Shown: positions 38,261 to 49,318 of the stretch, piece after piece
Position numbering within the stretch: the first letter of the stretch is position 1
Layout of the letters: every line of letters starts with the position of its first letter
NCBI RefSeq assembly: GCF_018986435.1
Contig: NZ_JAHMIN010000011.1
Span: forward strand, 1-52,652
DNA: 52,652 nt
Source: Hahella sp. HN01
Lineage (GTDB): Bacteria; Pseudomonadota; Gammaproteobacteria; Pseudomonadales; Oleiphilaceae
Reading direction: 5' to 3'
Made by a program: the position numbers and the translations under genes
The notes under the pieces: generated by a model
Database searches by the model: none
Seen by the model: the letters and a program-made list of their open reading frames with translations, nothing else
Told to the model about the DNA's origin: nothing

Positions 38261-38410
38261 GATTCATGCCCTGACAGATCCTGTTCTCCCTCGCCTCATT
38301 TCTCCCTCCGCACACCCAGTTTCTCTCCGCCATTCCCTCTGCACCCGCGCACCTAAGCTGTTACTTTGTCCCGTATATAACTACACTTTCCATAGCAGGG
38401 GATAATAAGA

Positions 38411-40513
38411 TTGACACAAACACCACCGCCGGCGTCGAAGCAATCAATCAGCATGGTTCAAGAAAAGCAAAACGCTCCAGTAAAATGGCGACATAGCCTG
38501 TCCGCCAAATTAATGAACTGGGTGTTGTTTACCGCTTTGGCGGTAGGCGTTTTACTCAGCATTGGTCAGATTATTTTTGAATCCATGCGCGCCGTGGAGG
38601 AAATGGACAACGAGGCCAGACAAACCCTGGCCATTGTGCGCGACCCCGCCACCCAGGCGGTTTACAGCATCGACCCCGACTTGGCGCAGCAGGTTCTGGA
38701 AGGCCTGTTCGAAAAACCGTCTATTCGCTACGCGGCTATCGCTCACCCCAATCAAACGATTCTGGCTGAACTCTCCAAGCCCCTGCAGGAAACCCAGAGT
38801 CGCTGGATGACCGACGCTATCTTCGGCAAAGAGCGCGAGTACGCCATTTCCTTATTCCGCCCAACGCCGCAACCCACCTACTACGGCGAGCTGAAGATCG
38901 TCGTCGATACCGCACCCAAGTCGGCGCTGTTTTTGGAGCGCTCCATACTGATTTTCATGACTGGCCTGCTGCGCGCCCTGCTCTTGGCGTTCGTCCTGCA
39001 TCTGGTCTATCACTTTCTGTTAACGGCGCCACTCAAGGCCATTATCAACTCCCTACTGCGCATTAACCCCGCTGAGCCCGGGTTACAGTCGCTTCCGGTG
39101 CCCCGTCAACACGAAAGAGACGAACTGGGCAGCTGGGTGCGCGCCGCAAACAGCCTTTTGCAGTCCATCGAGGAGCACCAACAGAAGCGTCAGGCGGCGG
39201 AAGCGCGGATCATCAAACTATCCCAGTACGACTCCCTCACCGGCCTGCCAACCCGCTCCCTGTTCAGTAATTACATCGCCGCGGCGGTGGACGATTCAGA
39301 AGCGCTGAACCAGAAGTTTGCGGTTTTTTGCGTCGGCATTGACGACTTCAAGTCGATCAATGAGCAACTCGGCTATAGTCAGGGAGACAAGCTGCTACAG
39401 GCCTTCGCTGAGAGGCTGCTTTCACAGCGGGACGGCGTACACACAGTCTGCCGACTTGGCGGCGACCAATTCGCCCTGATCCTGTTTAATGTCAGCAGCA
39501 GTTACCGGGTGGCGGCTTTCGCTGAATCACTGCTGCGGGAAATCAGTCGCCCGTTTGAGATTGAGGATCAACTGACTCCTGTATCCTGCACCATCGGCAT
39601 CGCCATTTACCCGGATGACGCCCGCGATGCAGAGAAGATTTTGCAAAAGGCTGAGCAGACCATGATGCTGGCCAAGTCGGTCTCCAATAATCACTTCCAG
39701 TTCTACGTCGCCAGTCTCGACAGCGAAATCCGCGAACGTAAAAAACTGGAGAAAGATCTCTCCAAGGCCATACAAAACAACGAGCTGTTTTTGGTCTACC
39801 AGCCGCAAATGGACCTGAATTCGAAGCAGGTTGTGGGCTGTGAGGCGCTGCTGCGCTGGCGTCATCCTGAACGCGGCTTGGTCCCCCCCGACGTATTCAT
39901 CCCCATTGCAGAGGCCAATGAGACCATTCTTGAAATTGGCGACTGGGTGCTGCACGAGGCCTGCGCCCAGGTTAACCAATGGCGTAACCAAGGCTTTAAT
40001 ATCAAAGTGGCGATAAACCTGTCCGCCAACCAGCTCAGACAGAAAGAGTTCGCGCCACATGTCCTGAAGATCATCGAAAGCCGCCAGATCCCCACCTCGC
40101 TCATCGAGCTGGAGGTCACGGAAACCAGCTTCATGGAAAACCTGAATCAGGCCATCACTTCCCTGCGCCACCTGAGCGAATTTGGCATTCAGTGCGCCGT
40201 GGATGATTTCGGCACCGGCTATTCATCGCTCAGTTACCTGAAGCAGTTACCTATCCGCAAGATCAAAATCGACAAACAGTTTGTTCGCGACCTGATGAAA
40301 GACGAAGACGACACCCAAATCGTGCACGCCATCATCCAGCTGGGCAAAAGCCTGCGCCTGGACGTCATCGCCGAAGGCGTGGAAACGCCACGGCAGGAGC
40401 GCTTCCTGAAGCATGACGGCTGCACGCTGGCGCAGGGCTACTATTACAGTAAGCCGGTGCCGCCGGAAGAGTTCATTGAGTTCATGAAAGTCAGTCACGC
40501 GCCGCAGACCTGA
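38411..40513 (+). CDS. GGDEF-EAL membrane protein (probable c-di-GMP phosphodiesterase)
   Basis: A 700-residue membrane-bound c-di-GMP protein. Two membrane helices (about 36-56 and 181-205) bracket a periplasmic sensor domain; a HAMP-like linker follows (about 207-265). The GGDEF domain (about 272-430) has the degenerate motif RLGGDQF, so cyclase activity is doubtful. The EAL domain (about 445-695) is intact: CEALLRWRHPERG, ELEVTETSF, and the metal-binding DDFGTGYSSLSYLKQLPI plus EGVET. The TTG at 38411 with AGGGG upstream is chosen; an ATG at 38453 would remove 14 residues. It is a single gene. Predicted net activity is c-di-GMP breakdown. Confidence 0.9.
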   Translation: MTQTPPPASKQSISMVQEKQNAPVKWRHSLSAKLMNWVLFTALAVGVLLSIGQIIFESMRAVEEMDNEARQTLAIVRDPATQAVYSIDPDLAQQVLEGLFEKPSIRYAAIAHPNQTILAELSKPLQETQSRWMTDAIFGKEREYAISLFRPTPQPTYYGELKIVVDTAPKSALFLERSILIFMTGLLRALLLAFVLHLVYHFLLTAPLKAIINSLLRINPAEPGLQSLPVPRQHERDELGSWVRAANSLLQSIEEHQQKRQAAEARIIKLSQYDSLTGLPTRSLFSNYIAAAVDDSEALNQKFAVFCVGIDDFKSINEQLGYSQGDKLLQAFAERLLSQRDGVHTVCRLGGDQFALILFNVSSSYRVAAFAESLLREISRPFEIEDQLTPVSCTIGIAIYPDDARDAEKILQKAEQTMMLAKSVSNNHFQFYVASLDSEIRERKKLEKDLSKAIQNNELFLVYQPQMDLNSKQVVGCEALLRWRHPERGLVPPDVFIPIAEANETILEIGDWVLHEACAQVNQWRNQGFNIKVAINLSANQLRQKEFAPHVLKIIESRQIPTSLIELEVTETSFMENLNQAITSLRHLSEFGIQCAVDDFGTGYSSLSYLKQLPIRKIKIDKQFVRDLMKDEDDTQIVHAIIQLGKSLRLDVIAEGVETPRQERFLKHDGCTLAQGYYYSKPVPPEEFIEFMKVSHAPQT

Positions 40514-40611
40514 TCACCAACTCATCCCACCTGACGCCGCGCGTACGGGTGGAACTTACGTAACGCCCTCATTTAACATGCGGGAAAACATTCTTTTTCG
40601 GGAGTCTATCA

Positions 40612-41205
40612 ATGAGCATTTCCGCGATTATCGGCATTGTCGTCATCATCGCCGTCGCCTTCTATCTGATATCCATCTACAACAAACTCGTGTCTCTGAA
40701 GAATCGCTTTAAAAACGCTTTCGCTCAAATAGACGTACAGTTGCAGCGCCGACATGACCTGATTCCCAACTTGGTGGAGACCGCCAAGGCGTTTATGAAG
40801 CATGAGCAGGACACGCTGGAGAAAGTCATGCAGGCGCGCAACCAGGCGATCAATGCGCAACAGGCGGCGGCGCAACGACCTGAAGAAGGAGACCGCATCA
40901 AACAGCTGTCTCAGGCCGAGGGCATGCTGAACCGCGCTTTGGCGAACTTCTACGCCGTGTCTGAAAACTATCCGGACATTAAGGCGAATCAAACCATGCA
41001 ACAGTTAATGGAAGAGCTCACCAGCACGGAAAATAAAGTTGGCTTCGCCCGTCAGGCTTACAATGACGCTGTAATGACCTATCACACCTATCGTGAACAG
41101 TTTCCCAGCAATCTTATCGCCGGCTTTTTCGGCTTCAAAGAAACCGAGATGTTTGAGGTTGAGTCCGCTGAGGCTCGTCAGGCTGTCAAAGTCAGCTTTA
41201 ACTAG
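40612..41205 (+). CDS. lemA: LemA family protein
   Basis: A 197-residue membrane-anchored LemA protein. An N-terminal helix (IIGIVVIIAVAFYLISIYN) would insert with the N-terminus outside, followed by the LemA helical bundle with the typical KNRFKNAFAQIDVQLQRRHD, LIPNLVETAKAFM, and ENYPDIKANQTMQQLMEELT. GGGAG lies 8-12 bases upstream of the ATG. The biochemical role is not established; it is often paired with M48 peptidase genes, as here, 13 bases before the next start. Confidence 0.95.
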   Translation: MSISAIIGIVVIIAVAFYLISIYNKLVSLKNRFKNAFAQIDVQLQRRHDLIPNLVETAKAFMKHEQDTLEKVMQARNQAINAQQAAAQRPEEGDRIKQLSQAEGMLNRALANFYAVSENYPDIKANQTMQQLMEELTSTENKVGFARQAYNDAVMTYHTYREQFPSNLIAGFFGFKETEMFEVESAEARQAVKVSFN

Positions 41206-41218
41206 CTCCTGACAAGTC

Positions 41219-43162
41219 ATGGATTTTTTCGCCAAGCAAGAGCGCGCGCGCAAGCTCTCGGTTCTACTCCTGCTCCATTTCGCCGCCGCTTTGATCGGCA
41301 TAGCGCTCGCCATTAATATCGCCGGGTTCATCGCTTACCACCAGTTCGTGGACGCGCGCATGACCCCAAGCGCCTGGCTGGCTGGCCCCGCCTGGTGGGT
41401 GGCGCTGGCGGTCATCGCTATTGTCGCGGTGGGCGCAGGCAAACGTTTTTTACAGTTAAGGCGCGGCGGACGCTCCGTTGCGCAAATGGTCGGCGCACGC
41501 CAGATCAACGCGACAACTCAAAACCAGAATGAACGCCGGCTGGTCAATGTTGTGGAGGAAATGAGCATCGCTTCCGGCGTGCCCATCCCCAGCATTTACA
41601 TTATGGACAAGGAAGAGGCCATCAACGCCTTTGTGGCGGGCTACACGCTTGAGGACATGTCTCTGGTCGTCACCGCCGGTACGCTTAACTCACTAAGCCG
41701 GGATGAACTACAAGGCGTCATTGGCCATGAATTCAGCCACATTCTGAACGCTGACACCCGCTTGAACGTGCAGATTATCGCCGTTCTCGCGGGCATCCTT
41801 CTGATAGGCTCCACCGGAGCCTTTCTGTTGCGAATGTCCAGCAGAAGCGGCGGTAGGCGCTCACGCGACGCACGCGGGGTGATCATTGTCGTAGCGGCGG
41901 GATTCACTCTGTTCGTATTGGGCTATATTGGTCTGTTTTTTGGCCGCTTAATTCAAGCTGCGCTTTCCCGCCAACGGGAATATCTGGCGGACGCGTCGTC
42001 GGTGCAGTTTACCCGCAACCCAGAAGGTATCGCTGGCGCCCTCTTCAAGATCAGGGAAAGTCAGACACACTCCTACCTGGGACATACGTCCAGCGCCCAG
42101 GAGATCAACCATATGTGTTTTGGCGAAAGTCTGAAGCTGAGCGCCTGGTTCGCTTCCCATCCGCCGCTGGACGAGCGCATTCGCGCCGTGGACCCGCTTT
42201 TTCTGACCAAGCAGCGCGCACGCCGCAACCAAGGCCAGGCGCAACAAACTGCAGCAACAACCTCAAGCGCTCCCCCCGCCACATCAGGATTCGCTCCACA
42301 AAGCGCGTCGCCCTCCACGGAGCAAATCAAAAGCGCAGGAATCGCCAGACAAGTTGGACGTCATACGCAGGCGACGCAAGACTGGAGCCAGCGAACACTG
42401 CAACGGTTGCAGACCACCTTTGGCGACGCCCTGCATACGCCAAGCCAGGCGGAAAGAATAATCTATGCTCTACTGCTGCTGGAGTCGCCAGTCAGATTGC
42501 CCGTGGGCGATACTATCCTGCACTCATCGGGAATCCCGATAAAGAGCACGCCAGATTTCGACAGTCTTGAACGCAAGATCACGACATTACCGGCCAATCA
42601 CCGTTTACCGCTTTTAGAAGTCTGTCTTGGCGCGCTGAAAGGAGGCGACATCGCCGCTCGCTCTCACGTCGTCGCTACGGCGCAGCAAATTGTCGCCCTG
42701 GACGAGCGCACGACACTTTCGGAATTCGCCATCCTCGCCCTATTACGCACGCAGCTGGATGAGAACTTCGCGCCTCAACGAGACACTCTGACTCGCTACG
42801 AACAGGCCAGCGATGAGATTGCACTGATACTTTCCGCTTTTGCCCGTCTGGGCGTCGCAGCTTCAGGCGCAAGCCCAGAGACCAATCCCAGCCAGTTTTT
42901 CAAACAAGTGATGTCGCAGAACTTCCCTCACCTGGGTGCAACCTTTCACTCCAGACTTGCTTCAGATCAGCTTGCGGATGCGCTCAACAGATTGTCACAG
43001 CTGTCAGCATTGCTTAAACCCGCTGTCGTCGAGGCTTTCGCACAATGCGTCAGTTACGATGGCTATGTCAGCTTAAAGGAATATGAGTTGCTGCGCGCCG
43101 CAACGGCGGTGATGGGGTGTCCGATGCCGCCCCTGGAGCCCAGCGACGAGATTGATAATTAG
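41219..43162 (+). CDS. M48-family zinc metallopeptidase with TerB-like C-terminal domain
   Basis: A 647-residue membrane protease. Two N-terminal membrane helices (about 20-40 and 58-75) precede an HtpX-like M48 domain (about 85-330): the zinc motif is GVIGHEFSHILNAD, two membrane segments follow, and the third ligand Glu is in SRQREYLADASSVQFTR. A low-complexity linker (about 335-380) leads to a helical C-terminal region, and the last about 65 residues (LLKPAVVEAFAQCVSYDGYV and SLKEYELLRAATAVMGCP) match the TerB-like alpha pattern with a metal-binding acidic turn. This is about twice HtpX size. With LemA it probably forms an envelope quality-control pair, which is inference. Confidence 0.9.
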   Translation: MDFFAKQERARKLSVLLLLHFAAALIGIALAINIAGFIAYHQFVDARMTPSAWLAGPAWWVALAVIAIVAVGAGKRFLQLRRGGRSVAQMVGARQINATTQNQNERRLVNVVEEMSIASGVPIPSIYIMDKEEAINAFVAGYTLEDMSLVVTAGTLNSLSRDELQGVIGHEFSHILNADTRLNVQIIAVLAGILLIGSTGAFLLRMSSRSGGRRSRDARGVIIVVAAGFTLFVLGYIGLFFGRLIQAALSRQREYLADASSVQFTRNPEGIAGALFKIRESQTHSYLGHTSSAQEINHMCFGESLKLSAWFASHPPLDERIRAVDPLFLTKQRARRNQGQAQQTAATTSSAPPATSGFAPQSASPSTEQIKSAGIARQVGRHTQATQDWSQRTLQRLQTTFGDALHTPSQAERIIYALLLLESPVRLPVGDTILHSSGIPIKSTPDFDSLERKITTLPANHRLPLLEVCLGALKGGDIAARSHVVATAQQIVALDERTTLSEFAILALLRTQLDENFAPQRDTLTRYEQASDEIALILSAFARLGVAASGASPETNPSQFFKQVMSQNFPHLGATFHSRLASDQLADALNRLSQLSALLKPAVVEAFAQCVSYDGYVSLKEYELLRAATAVMGCPMPPLEPSDEIDN

Positions 43163-43231
43163 AAAAAAGAGAAAAAGGAAGAAGTCAGGCGCAAGGCGGC
43201 GGAGCCTGTCCGCCGCCTGAACTGAGAAGTA

Positions 43232-45175
43232 CTACTGCTCGAACGCGTTCTCTCTGTATACGCTATCCATAGAAGGCTTGATCATGGTCTCTGCATGCTT
43301 ATCGCCTTTATGATCGCGTTTGATGCTCAGGTTAAGCTCCCACAGTTGATCATACTTATCCTGGCTCGCCTTCTTGGCTTCTTCCTTGTTGCGCAGAATA
43401 GTCGGGCGCAGGAACACGAGAAGGTTTTGCTTGTCTTTTTCGCGCTTGGTGCTGCGGAACAGCGCGCCTAACAGCGGGATATCCCCCAGCAGCGGCACCT
43501 TGGCTTCTGACAGCTTGTAGTTCTCGCTCATCAGACCACCCAGCACGATAGTTTCGGCATTGTCCGCCAAGACGGAGGTCTTGATCTGACGCTTATTGGT
43601 GATGATATCCGACGCGCTTTCGTTGGAAGGCGCAATGGAAGAGGTTTCCTGTTCGATTTCCAATCTGACCAGATCGCCATCACTGATGCTTGGCGTCACA
43701 CGCAAGGTCAAACCGACGTCCTGACGCTCAATAGTAGTGAACGGGTTGCTGGTGCCGTCAGTGCCCGTGCCGGTCTGTCCGGTACGGAAAGGCACGTTCT
43801 GACCAACGATAATTTCAGACTGCAGGTTATCCATAGTAATGATGCTTGGCGTGGACAGCAGGTTAGCCTGACCACTGGTGCCCAAAGCCTGAATTAAGGC
43901 GCCCCAACCTTTCTTGCCGTCGGCCTCGCCAATCGCCACGGCAGCGATATCGCCGCCAATGGAAGGCGTCGAGTTGCTGGCGATTGCCGCCAGTATCGCC
44001 GAGGCGGAAATGCCCACGTTGGTGAAGTTAGTGACAGTGGCCGGGCCAGACTTGCCAGTCAAATCCCCAGCGGCCATTTGCACACCCAACTGGCGACTCA
44101 GGCCATCGCTGATTTCCACAATCGCGGCTTCGATCAATACTTGCGCACGACGCACATCCAGCTGCTGAACGATCGCCTCGATTTCTTTCATCATGGAAGG
44201 CTCTGCGCGCACAACCAGCGCATTCAAACCTTCATCAGGATAGATGCTGACTTTGCCGCCGCCAGGAGCCGCTGCCGCGCCCTCGCCTTTTGCAGGGGAA
44301 ATATCGCCCATCAGGCCTTTCAGCAACTCAGCCAACGCTTCTGCGTCAGCATGACGTAAATTGATAACCTTGGTGGTGCCGCTTACTGCCGCAGGCTGAT
44401 CCAGCTTGGCGATAAGAAGGCGCATTTTGTCACGGAAGTTTTCGTCGCCTTTCAAGATCAGACGATTGCTACGCTCGTCGGCTACAACGCTGAACTTGTT
44501 GGCGGGCCCTTTGGGCGCGCCTTTGCCCAGCTCGGAAGGAGCCAGCTCTTCTAACAACTTAACCATATCGCCAACCCAGGCGTCTTTCAGCTGAATGACT
44601 TCCAGCTGATAGTTAGAGGGGCTGTCGAGCTCACTGACGATGCGCTCAATACGGGCGATGTTATTAACGTGGTCACTGATAATCAGAGCGTTGGCGGCGG
44701 CGACGCCGGCAAGGTGTCCATATTTGGCCACCATCGGACGCAGAATCGGCACCAGCTCAAGGGCGTTAGCGTTTTTGACCTGTATGACCCGGGTCACCAA
44801 CTGCTCCTGCGGCACCGTCTTAAAAATCGAGGTGTTCTCCGCGGTTTGCTTGGCCTCGTTCTGCTGCACAATTTTGATGATTCCCTCGGAAGGAATCGCC
44901 GCGAAGCCATGTACGTTCAACACGGAAAGAAACATTTCGTAGACTTCATCACGCCCCATGGCGGCGTTCGACACCACGGTGACTTTGCCTTTCACCCTGG
45001 GGTCGACAACAAAGCTGTAACCGGTGATGTCGGCGATTTGAGTAATGAAGGCGCGGATATCAGCGTCTTTAAGGTTGACCTTCCATGTCTGATCTTCGGC
45101 CCCCGCCACGCCGGAGAAAAAACCCGCAATCAACAACCAGGCAAATGTAAAGGCTCTAAAATGTTTCATGTCCAT
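43232..45175 (-). CDS. gspD: Type II secretion secretin GspD
   Basis: A 647-residue outer-membrane secretin that forms the exit channel of type II secretion. Signal peptide (FTFAWLLIAGFFSGVAGA, cleavage before EDQ), N0 domain (about 30-100, WKVNLKDADIRAFITQIADI), three N1-N3 ring repeats (about 125-335, with LRHADAEALAELLKGLMGD), and the secretin barrel (about 380-600, with VGQNVPFRTGQTGTG and VPLLGDIPLLGALFRST). A charged C-terminal S-domain-like tail follows. ATG 45175 and ATG 45169 are both possible starts. It is the last of gspN-gspC-gspD here; gspE-gspM are not in the window. Confidence 0.97.
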   Translation of the reverse strand: MDMKHFRAFTFAWLLIAGFFSGVAGAEDQTWKVNLKDADIRAFITQIADITGYSFVVDPRVKGKVTVVSNAAMGRDEVYEMFLSVLNVHGFAAIPSEGIIKIVQQNEAKQTAENTSIFKTVPQEQLVTRVIQVKNANALELVPILRPMVAKYGHLAGVAAANALIISDHVNNIARIERIVSELDSPSNYQLEVIQLKDAWVGDMVKLLEELAPSELGKGAPKGPANKFSVVADERSNRLILKGDENFRDKMRLLIAKLDQPAAVSGTTKVINLRHADAEALAELLKGLMGDISPAKGEGAAAAPGGGKVSIYPDEGLNALVVRAEPSMMKEIEAIVQQLDVRRAQVLIEAAIVEISDGLSRQLGVQMAAGDLTGKSGPATVTNFTNVGISASAILAAIASNSTPSIGGDIAAVAIGEADGKKGWGALIQALGTSGQANLLSTPSIITMDNLQSEIIVGQNVPFRTGQTGTGTDGTSNPFTTIERQDVGLTLRVTPSISDGDLVRLEIEQETSSIAPSNESASDIITNKRQIKTSVLADNAETIVLGGLMSENYKLSEAKVPLLGDIPLLGALFRSTKREKDKQNLLVFLRPTILRNKEEAKKASQDKYDQLWELNLSIKRDHKGDKHAETMIKPSMDSVYRENAFEQ

Positions 45176-45217
45176 TCAACAATCTTTTTTTGATTTTCAT
45201 TACTTTGAGGAAGTCGC

Positions 45218-45259
45218 TTAGCGCAGCGGGTAACTGGCTCAGCGTAATGGGTAACTGAT
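45218..45259 (-). repeat. Tandem duplication of the gspC 3' end (SYPLR-stop twice)
   Basis: The gspC frame ends ATC AGT TAC CCA TTA CGC TGA. The next 21 bases in frame read GCC AGT TAC CCG CTG CGC TAA, that is SYPLR and a stop again. The two copies differ only at synonymous codon positions and the stop type. Confidence 0.8.
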
Positions 45260-46075
45260 AGTGAAAGTCGCCCCATCCCGTTCTATTTCCACCTCCAGCA
45301 TGCCGCTTTCATACAGCTGCTGAATCATCTGTCTATCCTGCTCGATGTTGCCAAGGGTATGACCGTTCACCGAACGAATCACATCCCCTTTCTGCAGGTT
45401 CATGGCGCCCAACATTGGGTTATTGCCATCATACTGGTAGCCGGACGCTCCTTCGCCGCTACTCACTGGCGCCAGACCCACCGAAGCCAAGGCTCCGCGC
45501 GGATCTTCCTCCAATCTCTTCTGCGCGACGCTGACAAACTCTTCGGGAGAGTCAATTCCGCCAGTGTTTTTAGGTCTCGCCACCTGTTCGATAGCGCTGC
45601 CCGCCACAGCGACGGAATCGTCAAACGCCAGCTTCTCCAAGGCGCCATTCCGACTGATCAACACATGATCAGGAAACACTGCTGACAATTTGGCTCCGCC
45701 GGGCAGCATTTCATTAATACGATAATATTCGGCCGATTTTCCCTTTTCCGCAATGATAGCGCCGGATCCGCCCTCTTCACCGCCGACTACGACCCCATAC
45801 AGGTCCAGTCTTAAGGCAGTGATTGGCGCGTCCACTTGGCTCAACGCCTTTTTAGCGGAGGCATCTTCCGCCTTGCCGAATAAATTCCATGCAGGATAGT
45901 TAGCCTGCATCGCCTGATTCTTGTTTGCATTCGCCACACCGCCGACCGGCATGACGATAATATCCGGGGTTCCCACCCAAACACCCCAGGTCACCCTTGC
46001 GGCTTGCCACGCCAGCGTTACGACTATGGCGAGCAAGAGCACCCAGGTTATCTTAGTAATATGGCCTGTCAACAT
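45239..46075 (-). CDS. gspC: Type II secretion inner-membrane protein GspC
   Basis: A 278-residue GspC linking the inner-membrane platform to the secretin. One membrane helix (ITWVLLLAIVVTLAWQAAR, about 8-26), the homology region (about 75-165, ALRLDLYGVVVGGE and AEYYRINEMLPGGAKLSAVF), and a C-terminal PDZ domain (about 195-278, with NLQKGDVIRSVNGHTLGN). Length and plan match the family. It starts six bases after gspN and precedes gspD by 63 bases. Its last five codons are repeated just after the stop. Confidence 0.95.
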   Translation of the reverse strand: MLTGHITKITWVLLLAIVVTLAWQAARVTWGVWVGTPDIIVMPVGGVANANKNQAMQANYPAWNLFGKAEDASAKKALSQVDAPITALRLDLYGVVVGGEEGGSGAIIAEKGKSAEYYRINEMLPGGAKLSAVFPDHVLISRNGALEKLAFDDSVAVAGSAIEQVARPKNTGGIDSPEEFVSVAQKRLEEDPRGALASVGLAPVSSGEGASGYQYDGNNPMLGAMNLQKGDVIRSVNGHTLGNIEQDRQMIQQLYESGMLEVEIERDGATFTISYPLR

Positions 46076-46081
46076 GGGTCG

Positions 46082-46831
46082 TTAAAGTATCCGTTGCTGT
46101 ACCCGGAAAACAATGTCGTCAGGATTCGCCTGTTTACTCCAGGGCGCGCCCGCCAAGTCCAGCAACCGTTTGCGAATTTGTATCTTCGCCGTGCCGTCCC
46201 GCGTTACCTGAGCGCTCATAACGGGTTTGTTTTCCGTGCTATCCAGTACTTCCAGGTGAATTTCCTCACCCTCCTGTTTAATCAGCCCCTGCAACGGAGG
46301 CATTGTGGCGGTTTTATTTTCCCGGCCCATCGGATAGGTAACCGGTCCGCCCGCCCACTGCGCTCGCCCTGAAGCTCGCACAGGAAGACCCGTATTGGTG
46401 TCCAGCGTCACGTCCAAGCCGCTTATCTTCAGCTCTCCGCTCAGATTCAGACGATGGCGGCGCAATGCCGGCGCCAGCGCCGCCAGATCCAGAGAACCGT
46501 CAGCAAGCACTCGGACTTGATCAAATCCATCCAGTGCGGCTTTGGCGTCTATATCGATTTTGTTGGCGCGAAAGTTCAGCGCCAGAGCGTCGCCCATCAT
46601 TAGCAGGCCAGATGGATAAACATCCCAATCCAGCACGCCGGTGGCCCAAGAATGAGAAATCAGCGCTTTGCCTTCCCAAAGCGTGCCTTGCAGCTTCTGC
46701 ACCCGCACAGGAAGTTGGTTGGCGGGAACGCTGGCCTGACGCCACACAAACTCCACGGGCACGAGTAATACCAACCCCGCCAGATAGGTCAGGCCGCCAA
46801 TAATAACCAATCCCACAATTTTTTTTATCAC
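46082..46831 (-). CDS. gspN: Type II secretion protein GspN
   Basis: A 249-residue GspN. An N-terminal membrane helix (IVGLVIIGGLTYLAGLVLLV) is followed by an AsmA-like beta-rich periplasmic domain with VQKLQGTLWEGKAL, WDVYPSGLLMMGDALALNF and ADGSLDLAALAPALRRHRLN. GspN is an accessory and not universal subunit of the system. It is the first gene of the cluster here, overlapping nothing upstream, and reads straight into gspC. Having gspN at the head of gspCD resembles marine gammaproteobacterial relatives. Confidence 0.92.
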   Translation of the reverse strand: MIKKIVGLVIIGGLTYLAGLVLLVPVEFVWRQASVPANQLPVRVQKLQGTLWEGKALISHSWATGVLDWDVYPSGLLMMGDALALNFRANKIDIDAKAALDGFDQVRVLADGSLDLAALAPALRRHRLNLSGELKISGLDVTLDTNTGLPVRASGRAQWAGGPVTYPMGRENKTATMPPLQGLIKQEGEEIHLEVLDSTENKPVMSAQVTRDGTAKIQIRKRLLDLAGAPWSKQANPDDIVFRVQQRIL

Positions 46832-47211
46832 TTCTTTGGCCTACAACCTTCCCAATCAACCACTGAGCATATGCATACGCGCAATGGACTACATTCTAAT
46901 TGTTGAATCGACAAACCCTACTACGCCAAGCCTCGGCGGCCATTATCACTGACCGGGCTCCGCCTCCGGGAGGTTTAAGACGACTGTCGCGAACAGCAGA
47001 ATACTTTTATCTTCGCCTCAAAACACAGGCTATAAAATTTTTACATGGTAACAAAAGCATAGCAGTGTTTTCTAAAGAATATTTGCAACATTGGCAACGA
47101 GTTTGAGGTTAAACATTCTTAATAGACCCCACTATCCGCGCCAAGTTCTTCGCGCCATAAAAAAACCCGGCCGAAGCCGGGTTTTTTCCGCGGGAGCGTT
47201 ATGGGGGATGA
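46832..47211. other. Intergenic region between gspN and groEL
   Basis: These 380 bases contain the upstream region of gspN on the left and the groEL terminator on the right. AT-rich sequence lies at 47010-47060. Nothing else recognisable was seen, and short plus-strand frames here have no protein-like character. Confidence 0.4.
47159..47187 (-). terminator. groEL intrinsic terminator (bidirectional form)
   Basis: AAAAAAACCCGGC, loop CGAA, GCCGGGTTTTTT: a 6-bp GC stem flanked by A and T runs on both sides, 25 bases after the groEL stop. It is a textbook intrinsic terminator and would also work in the plus direction. Confidence 0.9.
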
Positions 47212-48873
<1,662 letters not shown>

Positions 48874-48914
48874 TTACTTGTTAGTTGATGACAAAAGTCT
48901 TTAGTTTCGGAGTG

Positions 48915-49205
48915 TTAGCCTTCGACTACGCCGAAGATGTCGCTTTCGCTCATGATCAACAGCTCTTCGCCATCAATCTTAACGGTGCTGCCGGCATACT
49001 GGCCGAAAACCACCTTGTCACCGACTTTGACCGCCAACGGACGGACATCGCCATTATCCAAAATACGGCCTTCGCCCACAGCCAGAACTTCACCCTGTGA
49101 AGGCTTTTCTGCCGCATTGCCGGGCAATACGATACCACCGGCAGTTTTGGTCTCTTCTTCCTTACGGCGCACGACAACACGTTCGTGTAACGGACGAATT
49201 TTCAT
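48915..49205 (-). CDS. groES: 10 kDa co-chaperonin GroES
   Basis: A 96-residue GroES lid subunit. It begins [19 protein letters not shown], contains the mobile loop [19 protein letters not shown] that contacts GroEL, and ends with [14 protein letters not shown]. The first gene of the groESL operon; a sigma32-type promoter lies about 114 bases upstream. Confidence 0.99.
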   Translation of the reverse strand: MKIRPLHERVVVRRKEEETKTAGGIVLPGNAAEKPSQGEVLAVGEGRILDNGDVRPLAVKVGDKVVFGQYAGSTVKIDGEELLIMSESDIFGVVEG

Positions 49206-49318
49206 TTCGCTTTTTCTCCCAGTTAGAACATTTAACTAGCTGACTTTTTGGTTTTAAACAGCAGCCGGACATCCGGGTTGGACCAGGAACGCCGAGTGCT
49301 TAAATTGTGGAGGTTTAA

